Source: JAZKFR01 sp040386295
GTDB taxonomy: Bacteria > Pseudomonadota > Gammaproteobacteria > Burkholderiales > Rhodocyclaceae
Direction: 5' to 3'
DNA: 11,780 nt
Assembly (NCBI GenBank): GCA_040386295.1
Contig: JAZKFR010000100.1
Coordinates: 1 to 11,780, forward strand
Positions 1-7,600 of the stretch are shown here, piece after piece (position 1 is the stretch's first letter; each line of letters starts with the position of its first letter). The translations under genes were made by a program, and so were the position numbers. A model generated the notes under the pieces. It saw nothing but the letters and a program-made list of their open reading frames with translations, ran no database searches and was not told the DNA's origin.

Positions 1-2
1 CA

Positions 3-308
3 AGCCGGTCTTCAGGCTTGTCTTTGTGGCGCGCTACGGTTGTGCACAGGTCTTTCCGTGTGCAATTGCCGCCCACGGAACACTGGAAACTGTTGGACGT
101 TTCAAGCGTATACGAACCCGACATACCAACGATCGCGTTCGTACAACTGGATCGGTCAGATCCGAACCTAATCCGATCGTTCTTTCGTGCATCTGTGCTC
201 TCGCTCGACAAGGTCGAGCCGCTTGGCGAGGGCGCCGACACTTGTTTGGCCTTTATCAGCCGTCACTTCACCCCACTTCCTGGCACAGTTAGACGCTATG
301 CAACTTAA
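3..308 (+). CDS. Unrecognised protein, partial at left edge, possible cassette ORF
   Basis: The frame is open from the first bases of the window to a TAA at 306-308, so the gene may begin outside; the first in-window start is a TTG at 18, giving 96 aa. Codons mostly end in G or C and the translation mixes hydrophobic and charged residues normally (for example WKLLDVSSVYEPDIP and FVQLDRSDPN), whereas an overlapping frame over 26-292 gives an arginine-rich shadow. I recognise no family, motif, signal peptide or membrane segment. The end overlaps the start of the next ORF by 11 bases and runs across a GTTAGAC box at 288-294 that could be an integron recombination core. It is either a cassette gene or a gene into which the next cassette was inserted. 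Confidence is limited by the missing start and the absence of homology. Confidence 0.4.
   Translation, partial: SRSSGLSLWRATVVHRSFRVQLPPTEHWKLLDVSSVYEPDIPTIAFVQLDRSDPNLIRSFFRASVLSLDKVEPLGEGADTCLAFISRHFTPLPGTVRRYAT
288..294 (+). other. Candidate attC/attI core box (GTTAGAC)
   Basis: The box fits the integron core consensus GTTRRRY and lies 3 bases before the ATG at 298, the same layout as the box at 913-919 before the ATG at 926. Against it, I find no well-paired left arm: the best R'' upstream is ACCTAAT at 166-172, one base off RYYYAAC, and the flanks do not pair well apart from a hairpin at 203-219 (GCTCGAC, loop AAG). It may be the end of a degenerate attC, an insertion point at a secondary site, or chance. 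Confidence 0.3.
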
Positions 309-834
309 CTGCTACGGGGGAAGTCTGGAGCTCATAAACGAGCCAAGCTACTCGTTCGGCTCGGCCGACAATCTGCGCCAGTATGTTTTCGCTAAACACC
401 TCGACGGCGCATACAGGCCAATATCGGTTCACGGCGTACTACTCAATGGGAAACCGCTCGCCGTGTTTGGCGACGGCGGCGGCCGCAGTGGCGTGCACCC
501 CCGTTCTGCGGTTCTTTCTCGTGCTCAGCTTTTCTTGGCGGTGGGGCGTCATGTGGTTTGCCTTCGCCCGGAGCCGTTCGAGTTCAGGTGGGCGCTACAG
601 ACGGACGACGCAACTTGTTTCGGCGTCTACTACGATGAAACGCACGATGCACTCATCTCGCACGGCGAGCTTGAGATTGCGCGCTTTACACACGATGGCT
701 CAAATGTTTGCTCGTCTTCTGGCGCAGACATCTTTTCCGAAGGCTTCACCCTTGGCTCGCAATACATTGAGGTGCGGGATTTTGAGGGCAGGCCTTACCG
801 ATTCAATTACGCCGATGGCAAATGCTGCACCTAA
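298..834 (+). CDS. Unrecognised 178-aa integron cassette protein
   Basis: The function is unknown. The ATG at 298 is chosen because it follows a core-like GTTAGAC box by 3 bases, as cassette genes often do; the frame is open further upstream to an ATG at 187, but that extension reads as low-complexity S/R-rich sequence. There is no convincing Shine-Dalgarno sequence. The protein is soluble, with no signal peptide or membrane helix, and is rich in aromatic, glycine and beta-prone stretches (HGVLLNGKPLAVFGDGGG, FGVYYDETHDALISHGELE, YIEVRDFEGRPYRFNYADG). The alternation of short hydrophobic strands with G, D and N turns suggests an all-beta or repeat-like fold; this is inference. The stop codon TAA (832-834) lies inside the R'' box of the attC that follows, the classic cassette arrangement, so I am fairly sure it is a cassette gene although I cannot name it. 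Confidence 0.65.
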   Translation: MQLNCYGGSLELINEPSYSFGSADNLRQYVFAKHLDGAYRPISVHGVLLNGKPLAVFGDGGGRSGVHPRSAVLSRAQLFLAVGRHVVCLRPEPFEFRWALQTDDATCFGVYYDETHDALISHGELEIARFTHDGSNVCSSSGADIFSEGFTLGSQYIEVRDFEGRPYRFNYADGKCCT

Positions 835-919
835 CCAGTTCGGCAACAGGAACCAAACTGCTGCGCAGTTTGTGCTGCCCTCCGCTACGTTTCGGCGCCC
901 GTTAAGTTAAACGTTAGCC
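829..919 (+). other. Integron attC recombination site (59-base element)
   Basis: The left R'' box is ACCTAAC (829-835, consensus RYYYAAC) and the right R' box is GTTAGCC (913-919, close to GTTRRRY, with one mismatch); the two pair over GTTAG. The right arm, CCGTTAAGTTAAACG before the core, has the L'-spacer-R' look of known attC sites. Between the boxes is a perfect 8-bp hairpin (854-861 with 865-872, CAAACTGC, loop TGC). An alternative pairing brings CCAAAC (853-858) against GTTTCGG (890-896) with one bulge. The 91-bp length is within the known range for attC sites. The weakness is that the arms are not fully symmetric and the L'' box (about TTCGGC) matches only partly. The upstream gene stops inside R'' and the next ORF starts 6 bases after R'. 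Confidence 0.72.
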
Positions 920-925
920 GCCACT

Positions 926-1306
926 ATGAGCATCCCTGAACTTCTTACCGCCATTCGAAAACGGTACGTTGACGCTCTTGCCATGGCGTCTTAAGTGGGT
1001 CACCTAAAGCATGGCGTGTGGGAAATGGGGCTTGACGTTATCGGATACAATCCGCGCTCTGTTGATCTGGTTCATGACGAGCCATCCGTCGATCCTCCCG
1101 CTTGGGAAACCCGTGAAGCGCGTTATGCCGAAAGATTCAGGGCGGCGCGCAAACTTATCTTTTCTGAGGTGTTGTCATGGCTTCCCGCAGAAACCCCCTT
1201 GCGTCAAATTGCAGTATTTTCATCGGCTCCCTCCATGCCTGCGGCATTCCAGCGGCAGCTTATTTCTGACGATAAAACTCATGGCGATGCTCTTGGTATT
1301 GACTAA
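926..1306 (+). pseudogene. Truncated or interrupted cassette ORF and the region before cutA
   Basis: An ATG at 926, 6 bases after the attC core, begins a 22-codon peptide (MSIPELLTAIRKRYVDALA...) that meets TAA at 992-994. The same frame is then open to a TAA at 1304-1306, with normal-looking residues such as WETREARYAERFRAARK and LIFSEVLSWLP, so one nonsense change could have split a single protein of about 126 residues. The end overlaps the start of cutA, and the last 25 or so codons are probably not native. No second attC follows, so the right end of the cassette seems lost and the cassette/chromosome junction must lie somewhere in 990-1280. I see no clear sigma-70 promoter for cutA here: TTGACG (1032-1037) and TACAAT (1046-1051) are only 8 bases apart. 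The peptide could also be a short genuine ORF or chance. Confidence 0.3.
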
Positions 1307-1601
1307 CTTACCGACAGCTGAGGCGGCTCAGACGTTGGCGCAGCATTTGGTGGAGAATCACTTGGCGGCTTGCGTTTCTATCTTAGCGCCCTGCCGTTCT
1401 CTGTTTCGTTGGCAGGGCGCGCTTGAGTCTTGCGACGAGGTGCCGCTGCTGATCAAAACTTCGGAAGAATGCTATCCAGCTTTAAGTGCAGCCATTCTGG
1501 CGCGTCATCCCTATGAGCTGCCAGAACTCATCGCCTTGCCGATAACGCAGGGTTTGCCCGATTATCTCGCCTGGGTTGCCGCTGAAACTAAGGCCAGATA
1601 A
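1281..1601 (+). CDS. cutA: CutA, divalent-cation tolerance protein
   Basis: This encodes a small cytosolic protein of the CutA1 family, which forms trimers with a ferredoxin-like fold and is linked to copper and other divalent-cation tolerance; its biochemical role is still uncertain. The 106 aa match the usual family length. Family signatures are visible: LAACVSI (28-34), RWQG (43-46), EVPLLIKT (53-60) and HPYELPE (76-82). The start at 1281 aligns with the family's N-terminus (MAMLLVLTNLP); a second ATG at 1287 is possible. No strong Shine-Dalgarno sequence precedes either. The frame is open further upstream to 1011, but that part does not look coding. Next to dsbD, a common pairing in proteobacteria, with 118 bases between. 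A short hairpin overlaps its stop codon. Confidence 0.93.
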   Translation: MAMLLVLTNLPTAEAAQTLAQHLVENHLAACVSILAPCRSLFRWQGALESCDEVPLLIKTSEECYPALSAAILARHPYELPELIALPITQGLPDYLAWVAAETKAR

Positions 1602-1609
1602 TTCTGGCC
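1592..1609 (+). repeat. Hairpin over the cutA stop codon
   Basis: GGCCAGA (1592-1598) and TCTGGCC (1603-1609) form a perfect 7-bp stem with a TAAT loop that holds part of the cutA stop codon. No T-tract follows, so it is not a standard intrinsic terminator. It could protect the 3' end of a cutA mRNA or act as a weak attenuator before dsbD. Confidence 0.4.
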
Positions 1610-1719
1610 ACGCCACGCATGCCAAGGCAGCTCTGCTTGTTTGGGCAAAGTGATTGCTGACCAAAGAATTTGATTTCTCACCGCGCGAGCACCGCACCTT
1701 CTTGGATTACGAATCGACC

Positions 1720-3705
1720 ATGCGCTACCTGCTTCCCTTCTCCCTTCGCCTAGCACGCAAACTGCGCGCTGCTTGCGCTTTGCTTTGTCTGCTGTTTCTA
1801 GCATTCAACACGGGCGCGCAAACAAGCTCGTTTTTGCGCCCAGAGCAGGCGTTTAAAGCCGAACTACACGGCGTAGACGCGCGTCACATTGAGCTACGCT
1901 TCAGCGTTGCTAAGGGCTATTACCTTTACCGCGACAAATTCCGTTTCACGCTCAAAGCGGACGACGAACGCACGCCTTTGAGCCTGCGCCTAGGCACGCC
2001 AAAACTGCCGCAGGGGGAAGAAAAACAAGATGAAAGTTTTGGCAAAACCCAGGTTTATCACACCGACGTGTTGATTGATTTACCGCTTGAAGCCTTAAGC
2101 ATTGATGAACAAAGTGAAGCAGGAGCGGGATTAAACAAGCCGCAAGCCGCGACGCTCACGCTGACGTTTCAAGGTTGCGCCGAAGCCGGTATCTGCTATC
2201 TGCCGCAGCAACAAAGCATCGCCCTTGTGCTGCCAGCGCAAGACGGCGCAACAAACACCGCGCCAACGTCGTCCACTTCGTCCACCTCCTCCACTACGCA
2301 ACAAGAGCGTGCACAAGTAGCAAGCGACTCGAACCAGCCAAGCGTGTCAGCGGATCCCATCGTGCGCCTGCTGGCAAAAGAAAGCTTTTGGTGGGTCGTG
2401 CTCAGTTTTTTTGGTTTTGGCCTATTGCTCTCGCTCACACCCTGCGTTTTTCCGATGATTCCGATTTTGTCGGGAATTATCGTCGGCCAGCCCAGCACGC
2501 AGCTCGATTCGCCCGTAGCCAAGACGCACGCACGCCGTCGCAGCTTTACGCTGTCTTTGGCTTACGTTATAGGCATGGCGCTCAGTTATGCGCTGGCGGG
2601 CGTGGGCGCCGGCTTATCGGGCACTTTGCTCAGCGTAGCGTTACAAAATGTTTGGGTACTAGGTGCTTTCTCCCTAGTTTTTGTACTGCTCGCGCTGGCC
2701 ATGTTCGGCTTTTACGACTTGCAATTGCCGACCTATTTACAAAGCAAACTGGCGGACGAGTCGAACCAATTGGCACACCGTATCTCCGGCAAATCGCTGT
2801 TCGGCGTCGCGCTGATGGGCGCTTTATCGGCGCTCATCGTTGGGCCTTGCGTCGCGGCGCCCCTGGCCGGCGCGCTGCTTTACATCAGCCAAACCGGCGA
2901 CGCTTGGCTAGGCGGTGTTGCGCTGTTTTGCATGGCTATAGGTATGGGGATGCCCTTGCTGGCGATCGGTGTTTCAGCGGGACAGTGGCTACCCAAATCT
3001 GGTCCATGGATGGAAGCGGTAAAGAAAGCCCTAGGCGTGGTGCTATTGGCCACCGCGTTATGGACGATAGCGCCGCTGATGCCAACGCTGCTTCTGATGC
3101 TGGCTTGGGCGCTGCTGTTGATCGTATCAGCCAGCTATCTGCATGCGCTTGATCCTTTGCCCGCCAATAGCAAGGCTTGGCTACGATTTTGGAAAGGCAT
3201 TGGCGTCGTTTTGTTAATCGTCGGCGCGGCGCTGCTCATCGGCGCTTTGGCGGGGGGGCGCGATCCACTGCAGCCCTTGCTTGTGAGCAACAGTTCTGCC
3301 AAGCGCAATACAGACACTGCAGACACTGCCACGCTGGGCGCATCAACACCGCATTTTGTGCGGGTCACCTCGCTGGCCGAGCTAAAAACTTGGCAAGCGA
3401 ACAGCAGCAAGCCGCTAGCGCTCGATTTCTACGCAGATTGGTGCGTCTCATGCCAAGAAATGGCGCGCTTTACTTTTAGCGATGCGCGCGTTCAGCAAAA
3501 ATTGCAGGAATGGACCGTATTACAGGTCGATGTCACCGCAGGCTCAAGTGAAGACCGAGCTTTTCTCAAAAAGTTCAATTTATTCGGCCCGCCCGCGTTG
3601 TTATTTTTCCAAGCAAATGGCGAAGAAATTGCGGCGGCGCGACTGATCGGGTTTCACAGCGCGGACAGCTTGCTTGCCACTTTGGCAAAGCTAAACCCAT
3701 CTTGA
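1720..3705 (+). CDS. dsbD: DsbD, thiol:disulfide interchange protein
   Basis: This inner-membrane protein passes electrons from cytoplasmic thioredoxin to periplasmic partners such as DsbC and cytochrome c maturation proteins. All three cysteine pairs are present. The N-terminal periplasmic domain has CAEAGIC (C153, C159). The membrane core (about 222-510, roughly eight helices) has TPCVFPMIP (C242) and GPCVAAPLAG (C377). The C-terminal thioredoxin-like domain has DFYADWCVSC (C575, C578). The ATG at 1720 is preferred over a TTG at 1654 because it gives a typical signal peptide: MRYLLPFSLRLARKLR, then a hydrophobic stretch, with likely cleavage near FNTGAQ. At 661 aa it is longer than E. coli DsbD (565), partly through a Ser/Thr/Gln linker (about 183-208) and a longer linker before the thioredoxin domain. 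Lies between cutA and an SDR gene on the same strand. Confidence 0.96.
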   Translation: MRYLLPFSLRLARKLRAACALLCLLFLAFNTGAQTSSFLRPEQAFKAELHGVDARHIELRFSVAKGYYLYRDKFRFTLKADDERTPLSLRLGTPKLPQGEEKQDESFGKTQVYHTDVLIDLPLEALSIDEQSEAGAGLNKPQAATLTLTFQGCAEAGICYLPQQQSIALVLPAQDGATNTAPTSSTSSTSSTTQQERAQVASDSNQPSVSADPIVRLLAKESFWWVVLSFFGFGLLLSLTPCVFPMIPILSGIIVGQPSTQLDSPVAKTHARRRSFTLSLAYVIGMALSYALAGVGAGLSGTLLSVALQNVWVLGAFSLVFVLLALAMFGFYDLQLPTYLQSKLADESNQLAHRISGKSLFGVALMGALSALIVGPCVAAPLAGALLYISQTGDAWLGGVALFCMAIGMGMPLLAIGVSAGQWLPKSGPWMEAVKKALGVVLLATALWTIAPLMPTLLLMLAWALLLIVSASYLHALDPLPANSKAWLRFWKGIGVVLLIVGAALLIGALAGGRDPLQPLLVSNSSAKRNTDTADTATLGASTPHFVRVTSLAELKTWQANSSKPLALDFYADWCVSCQEMARFTFSDARVQQKLQEWTVLQVDVTAGSSEDRAFLKKFNLFGPPALLFFQANGEEIAAARLIGFHSADSLLATLAKLNPS

Positions 3706-3738
3706 GCCAAATGGCCTGTGCCAAAAGGAGCGTACATC

Positions 3739-4464
3739 ATGTTGTCGAAGAAACTAGCCGTGGTCACCGGCGCCGCTCGGGGCATTGGCCTGGCTGTAGC
3801 AGAGCAACTAGCGGCTGCCCACTGCAAGGTGCTGATGTTGGCGCGCCACGCACCCAGTCTTGAGCAAGCGGCGCAGCAACTGATTTCGCGTGGGCACGAT
3901 GTAGTAACGCATTGCGCTGACCTGAACGACCAAGAGACACCGCACAATTTGGCGCAAAGGCTACAAAGTGAATTCGGTCGACTCGATATTTTGGTCAACA
4001 ATGCCGGCGTTTTTCTTGACCCAAAAGATCCATCGCAAGCAGAGCTGGGTAGCGCTTTGCACGCTGATGCAAGCTGCCTGCTCGATAGTTTTAGCAACAA
4101 TACGCTGGCGCCTTTGCGCCTAATTCAGGCGCTTATGCCCTTGCTGCGGGCAAGTGACGCTGGACGTATCGTGAATGTCTCGTCGGGCATGGGGCAACTG
4201 TCGACTATGGGCGGAAACTGGCCAGCTTATCGTCTGTCAAAAACAGCTTTAAATGCCCTCACACGCTTGCTGGCTAGCGAGTTACAGGACGAATCGATCA
4301 AAATCAACGCGGTCTGCCCAGGTTGGTGTCGCACCGAAATGGGCGGCACGGATGCTTTACGGAGTGCCGCCCAAGGCGCGAGCGGCATCGTTTGGGCTGC
4401 GTTATTGCCGGAAGAAGGGCCTAGTGGCGGGTTTTTTCGTGACGGACAGCCGTTGGCATGGTGA
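3739..4464 (+). CDS. Short-chain dehydrogenase/reductase (classical SDR)
   Basis: This is a 241-aa cytosolic NAD(P)H-dependent oxidoreductase of the classical SDR family; the substrate cannot be read from the sequence. Visible motifs are the cofactor-binding TGAARGIG (10-17), an acidic-containing CADL stretch (59-62), NNAG (87-90), catalytic Ser at NVSSG (148 or 149) and YRLSK (Y164, K168), followed by NAVCPGWCRTEMGG. The Ser-Tyr spacing is about two residues longer than usual, and the layout resembles carbonyl reductase-like SDRs. Arg14 in the glycine-rich loop and Arg36 after the second strand favour NADPH (inference). The start is set by AAAAGGAG (3723-3730), 8 bases before the ATG. It lies 33 bases after dsbD on the same strand and could be co-transcribed. 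It converges with the kinase gene. Confidence 0.9.
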   Translation: MLSKKLAVVTGAARGIGLAVAEQLAAAHCKVLMLARHAPSLEQAAQQLISRGHDVVTHCADLNDQETPHNLAQRLQSEFGRLDILVNNAGVFLDPKDPSQAELGSALHADASCLLDSFSNNTLAPLRLIQALMPLLRASDAGRIVNVSSGMGQLSTMGGNWPAYRLSKTALNALTRLLASELQDESIKINAVCPGWCRTEMGGTDALRSAAQGASGIVWAALLPEEGPSGGFFRDGQPLAW

Positions 4465-4535
4465 GGGCAGGGCACGCGGTTTGTGCAATCGTCCGACAAC
4501 TCATCGACTGAACTGCCCTTAAAGCAAACGCGCAG

Positions 4536-4550
4536 GCTGCGCTACGCAGC
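4536..4550. repeat. Small hairpin between convergent genes
   Basis: GCTGCG (4536-4541) and CGCAGC (4545-4550) form a perfect 6-bp stem with a CTA loop in the 138-base gap between the SDR and the kinase stop codons. It is the only clear stem in the gap. There is no T-tract on either strand, so I do not call it an intrinsic terminator; transcription here may end by Rho or by collision. Confidence 0.3.
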
Positions 4551-4602
4551 GAACTCGTTGGCTACTGCGTTCACCTGCTGCTGTGTTCGCCTGCCGCTGC
4601 GC

Positions 4603-7600
4603 TCATTTCGACGGCGTTGCGATGTCTGCCAAGGCCAAGGCCAAATGCTCTATTTCCACAGCCAGTGCATCGATCCATTCGGCTAACTCTTGGTGTTCTC
4701 CGCGTGTAATTTGCTGCTCAATACGCCGCGCCAAGGCGCTCGCAGGTTGCGCTGAGAACATGGCCAAGGTTCCTTTAAGCGCATGTGCAACAAAGAGAAT
4801 GCTTTGCGTTTCGTTACGCGCTAGCGCACGACGAATGCTGTTGAGGTCATCTTGATAGTTATCGAGAAAGATGCGTGCGGCAATATCGAGCATGTCGCGA
4901 TCGTCGGCGCTGGCTAGCGCCGCTGCGTAATCAAAGTGGCGCGCACTGGGCAACACCAAATCCGGGGGCGCAGCAGCGCTCTTGTTTAAGGCGACGCTCT
5001 GTGCAACGACGATGCCATGGCCATAGTATTGCAGCAGTTGCTGTAACTCATGGCTCTTGATCGGCTTGGCTAGATAATCGTCCATCCCGGCTTGTAAACA
5101 CAGCGCTTGATCGCCTTGCATGGCGTTCGCCGTCATCGCGATAATCGGCATACGCGGACTATTTTTCTCCTGCTCGGCAGCGCGAATACGCCGGGTAGCC
5201 TCAAGGCCATCCATCACCGGCATCATCATATCCATCAGCACTACATCGCAGCTTTCTTCAGCCAGAACCTGCAATGCCTGTGCCCCGTCTGTGGCGAGCA
5301 ATACGCTGTGTCCCCAACGTTCAAGCAATTTGCTTGCTAATTTTTGGTTGATCGGATGATCTTCAACCAAAAGAATCCGCAAGGATTTTTCTTCGTCCTT
5401 CAAGGTATGTCGCGTCACCAGGTGCGGCGTTTCTGTCGGCGGGGTGAGCATAATGCGGTTGATCACCTTGAGCAGCTCTTCTTGCGTCACCGGTTTTGGT
5501 AGATACGCGGCAAGCCCCATTTTGCGGCAGCGTTGCGCGTCGCCTTTGACCGCACCGGAACTGAGCATGAGAATTTTGCTCAGCGCGCAATGGGCAAAAC
5601 CTTGGATTTTTTCGGCAATAGCAAAGCCGTCCATATCGGAAGTGCACACATCCAAAATGATCAGTTCATAGCGTTCGCCGGAAGCCGACAGCGCGCCACC
5701 TGCGGCCATCTCAGACGATCGTTCAGCAGCGATTTTATGCAAGGCGGCACTGCCTGATTCGGCTGTCTCAACCAAAGCGCCGTGCCCACTCAAGACGCGC
5801 GCTAAGAATTGCCGATCTTGCGTATTGCCATCGACGATCAAAACCGGCTTGGCTTCGAGATTGACAGGTTTTTTTGCTGTGGGTGCGTATCTGGGTGCGC
5901 GCGAATCTTGCGCCATGTTGACCGTAAAAAAGAACGTGCTGCCGTGTCCTAGCTCACTTTCTACCCAAATACGTCCGCCCAGCATAGAGACCAAGCGCGC
6001 CGAAATGGTGAGGCCAAGACCGGTACCCCCGTATTTACGGCTGGTCGAGTTGTCGCACTGAGCAAATGCATCAAAAATCGTGTTGATTTTTTGCTGCGGG
6101 ATGCCAATACCGCTGTCAATGATTGAAAAATGCAGCAAGACTCGACGCTGACTGGCTGACACGCCTTGCCCCTCGTTTACGTCTGCACTGCTGGCTTGCA
6201 GCTCGCGTTCATCGGCAAACGCCCTGACCTGAACCAGGACTTCCCCTACTTCGGTGAACTTAATCGCGTTGCCTATCAGGTTGTTAAGTATTTGCCGCAA
6301 GCGCCCCGGATCGTCCAACAAATACGTCGGCAACTCGCTGCCAAAGTCTTCTTTTAGCGCTATACCTTTTGCTTGCGCCAGCGCACGCATGGTTTTGCAA
6401 GTATCACTGAGCGTACGGCGTAAGTTGAATGGGATTTGTTCCAAGGACATTTTTCCGGCATCAATTTTTGAGAAATCGAGGATGTCGTTAAGCATTTTCA
6501 ACAAAGCGTGCGCTGAAGATTTGACGATCTCAAGATATTCACGTTGCTCGGTAGAGAGCGCTGTAGCTAAAGTTAATTCGGTCATGCCGATCACACCGTT
6601 CATCGGCGTACGAATCTCATGACTCATATTGGCCAAAAAGTCAGATTTCGAGCGATTTGCCGCTTCTGCTTCCTCTTTTGCCTGTAACAAGGCCGCCGAG
6701 GCGTTCTTCAACACGCTGACATCCTGCCAAATACCGGTAAACACCGTTGAACCATCGTCCGCTAACTCGGGCTCCGGGTTGCATTCGCCGCGAATCCAGC
6801 GAATCGAGCCATCCGGCATGTGGATACGGTATTCGTCACGCCAAGCCTCACGCCTTTGCGCTGCCAGGAAAACGCCTTGGCGTACACGTTCGCGATCCTC
6901 GTCCAGAATCTGCCGCGTCGCGATCGACGCGTCTGCCAATAAAGCCTCAGGATCAAGTCCGCGCACCTCAGTTAAACGCTCGCTGAGAAACGTAAAACGA
7001 ATTCGACCGTGACCAACTTGCCATTGAAATAGCGCGCCGGGAACCATATTGGTGATGTGGCGCAAGCGCGCCTCTGCCGTTTTGATTGCGGCTTCTTGCA
7101 GCTTACGCTCGGTAATATCCGTAATCGTGCCAATCAACCCAGCGACCTGGCCATTTCTTTTGGTGAACAAAGCCTTGCGGTAGATCGTGTCACGCCAAGT
7201 GCCATCGCGTGAGCGCACCCTCGATTCAAAAATTTGCTTCTCGAACACAGCATTCTGCGCATACCGCTTGCTATCGAATAAGACTCGGTCTTTCTCGGTA
7301 TGTACGGTGGCAATCTCGCTAGGAAAAAGGTCAGCCACCGTCTTACCCAACCATTCTTCACGCCGGATGTCGAAGAATTCCTCGAACGCCTTGTTGAATT
7401 GCTGGTAATGACCCTCTGTATCTTTGAGATATAGAGGAATCGGCAGAAATTCAACCATTTCCTGAACAAAATGCAGCTGTTCTTTTAACTTATCTAAAGC
7501 TTGATGCCGTTCTGTCACGTCGTTGATGGTGCCTAGGGTGCCCACAAAACAGCCAGAACGATCGTATTCGCCACGCGCAAAACATTCGGCCCAGCGCCGT

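Noticed and set aside
1..20. Hairpin CAAGCC / GGCTTG at the window start
   Set aside because: Short stem at the edge with an 8-base loop and no context to interpret it; could be part of an attC outside the window but cannot be judged.
166..294. A complete attC site covering ACCTAAT to GTTAGAC
   Set aside because: The R'' box is off consensus, the arms do not pair, and a coding-like ORF runs through it; only the core is kept as a weak candidate.
1032..1051. Sigma-70 promoter (TTGACG and TACAAT) upstream of cutA
   Set aside because: The hexamers are only 8 bases apart, too close for a normal promoter.
1011..1280. N-terminal extension of CutA
   Set aside because: The in-frame upstream stretch reads as non-coding composition and CutA proteins begin at the position of the ATG at 1281.
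4536..4550. Bidirectional intrinsic terminator between the SDR and kinase genes
   Set aside because: The stem is only 6 bp and neither strand has a T-run after it.
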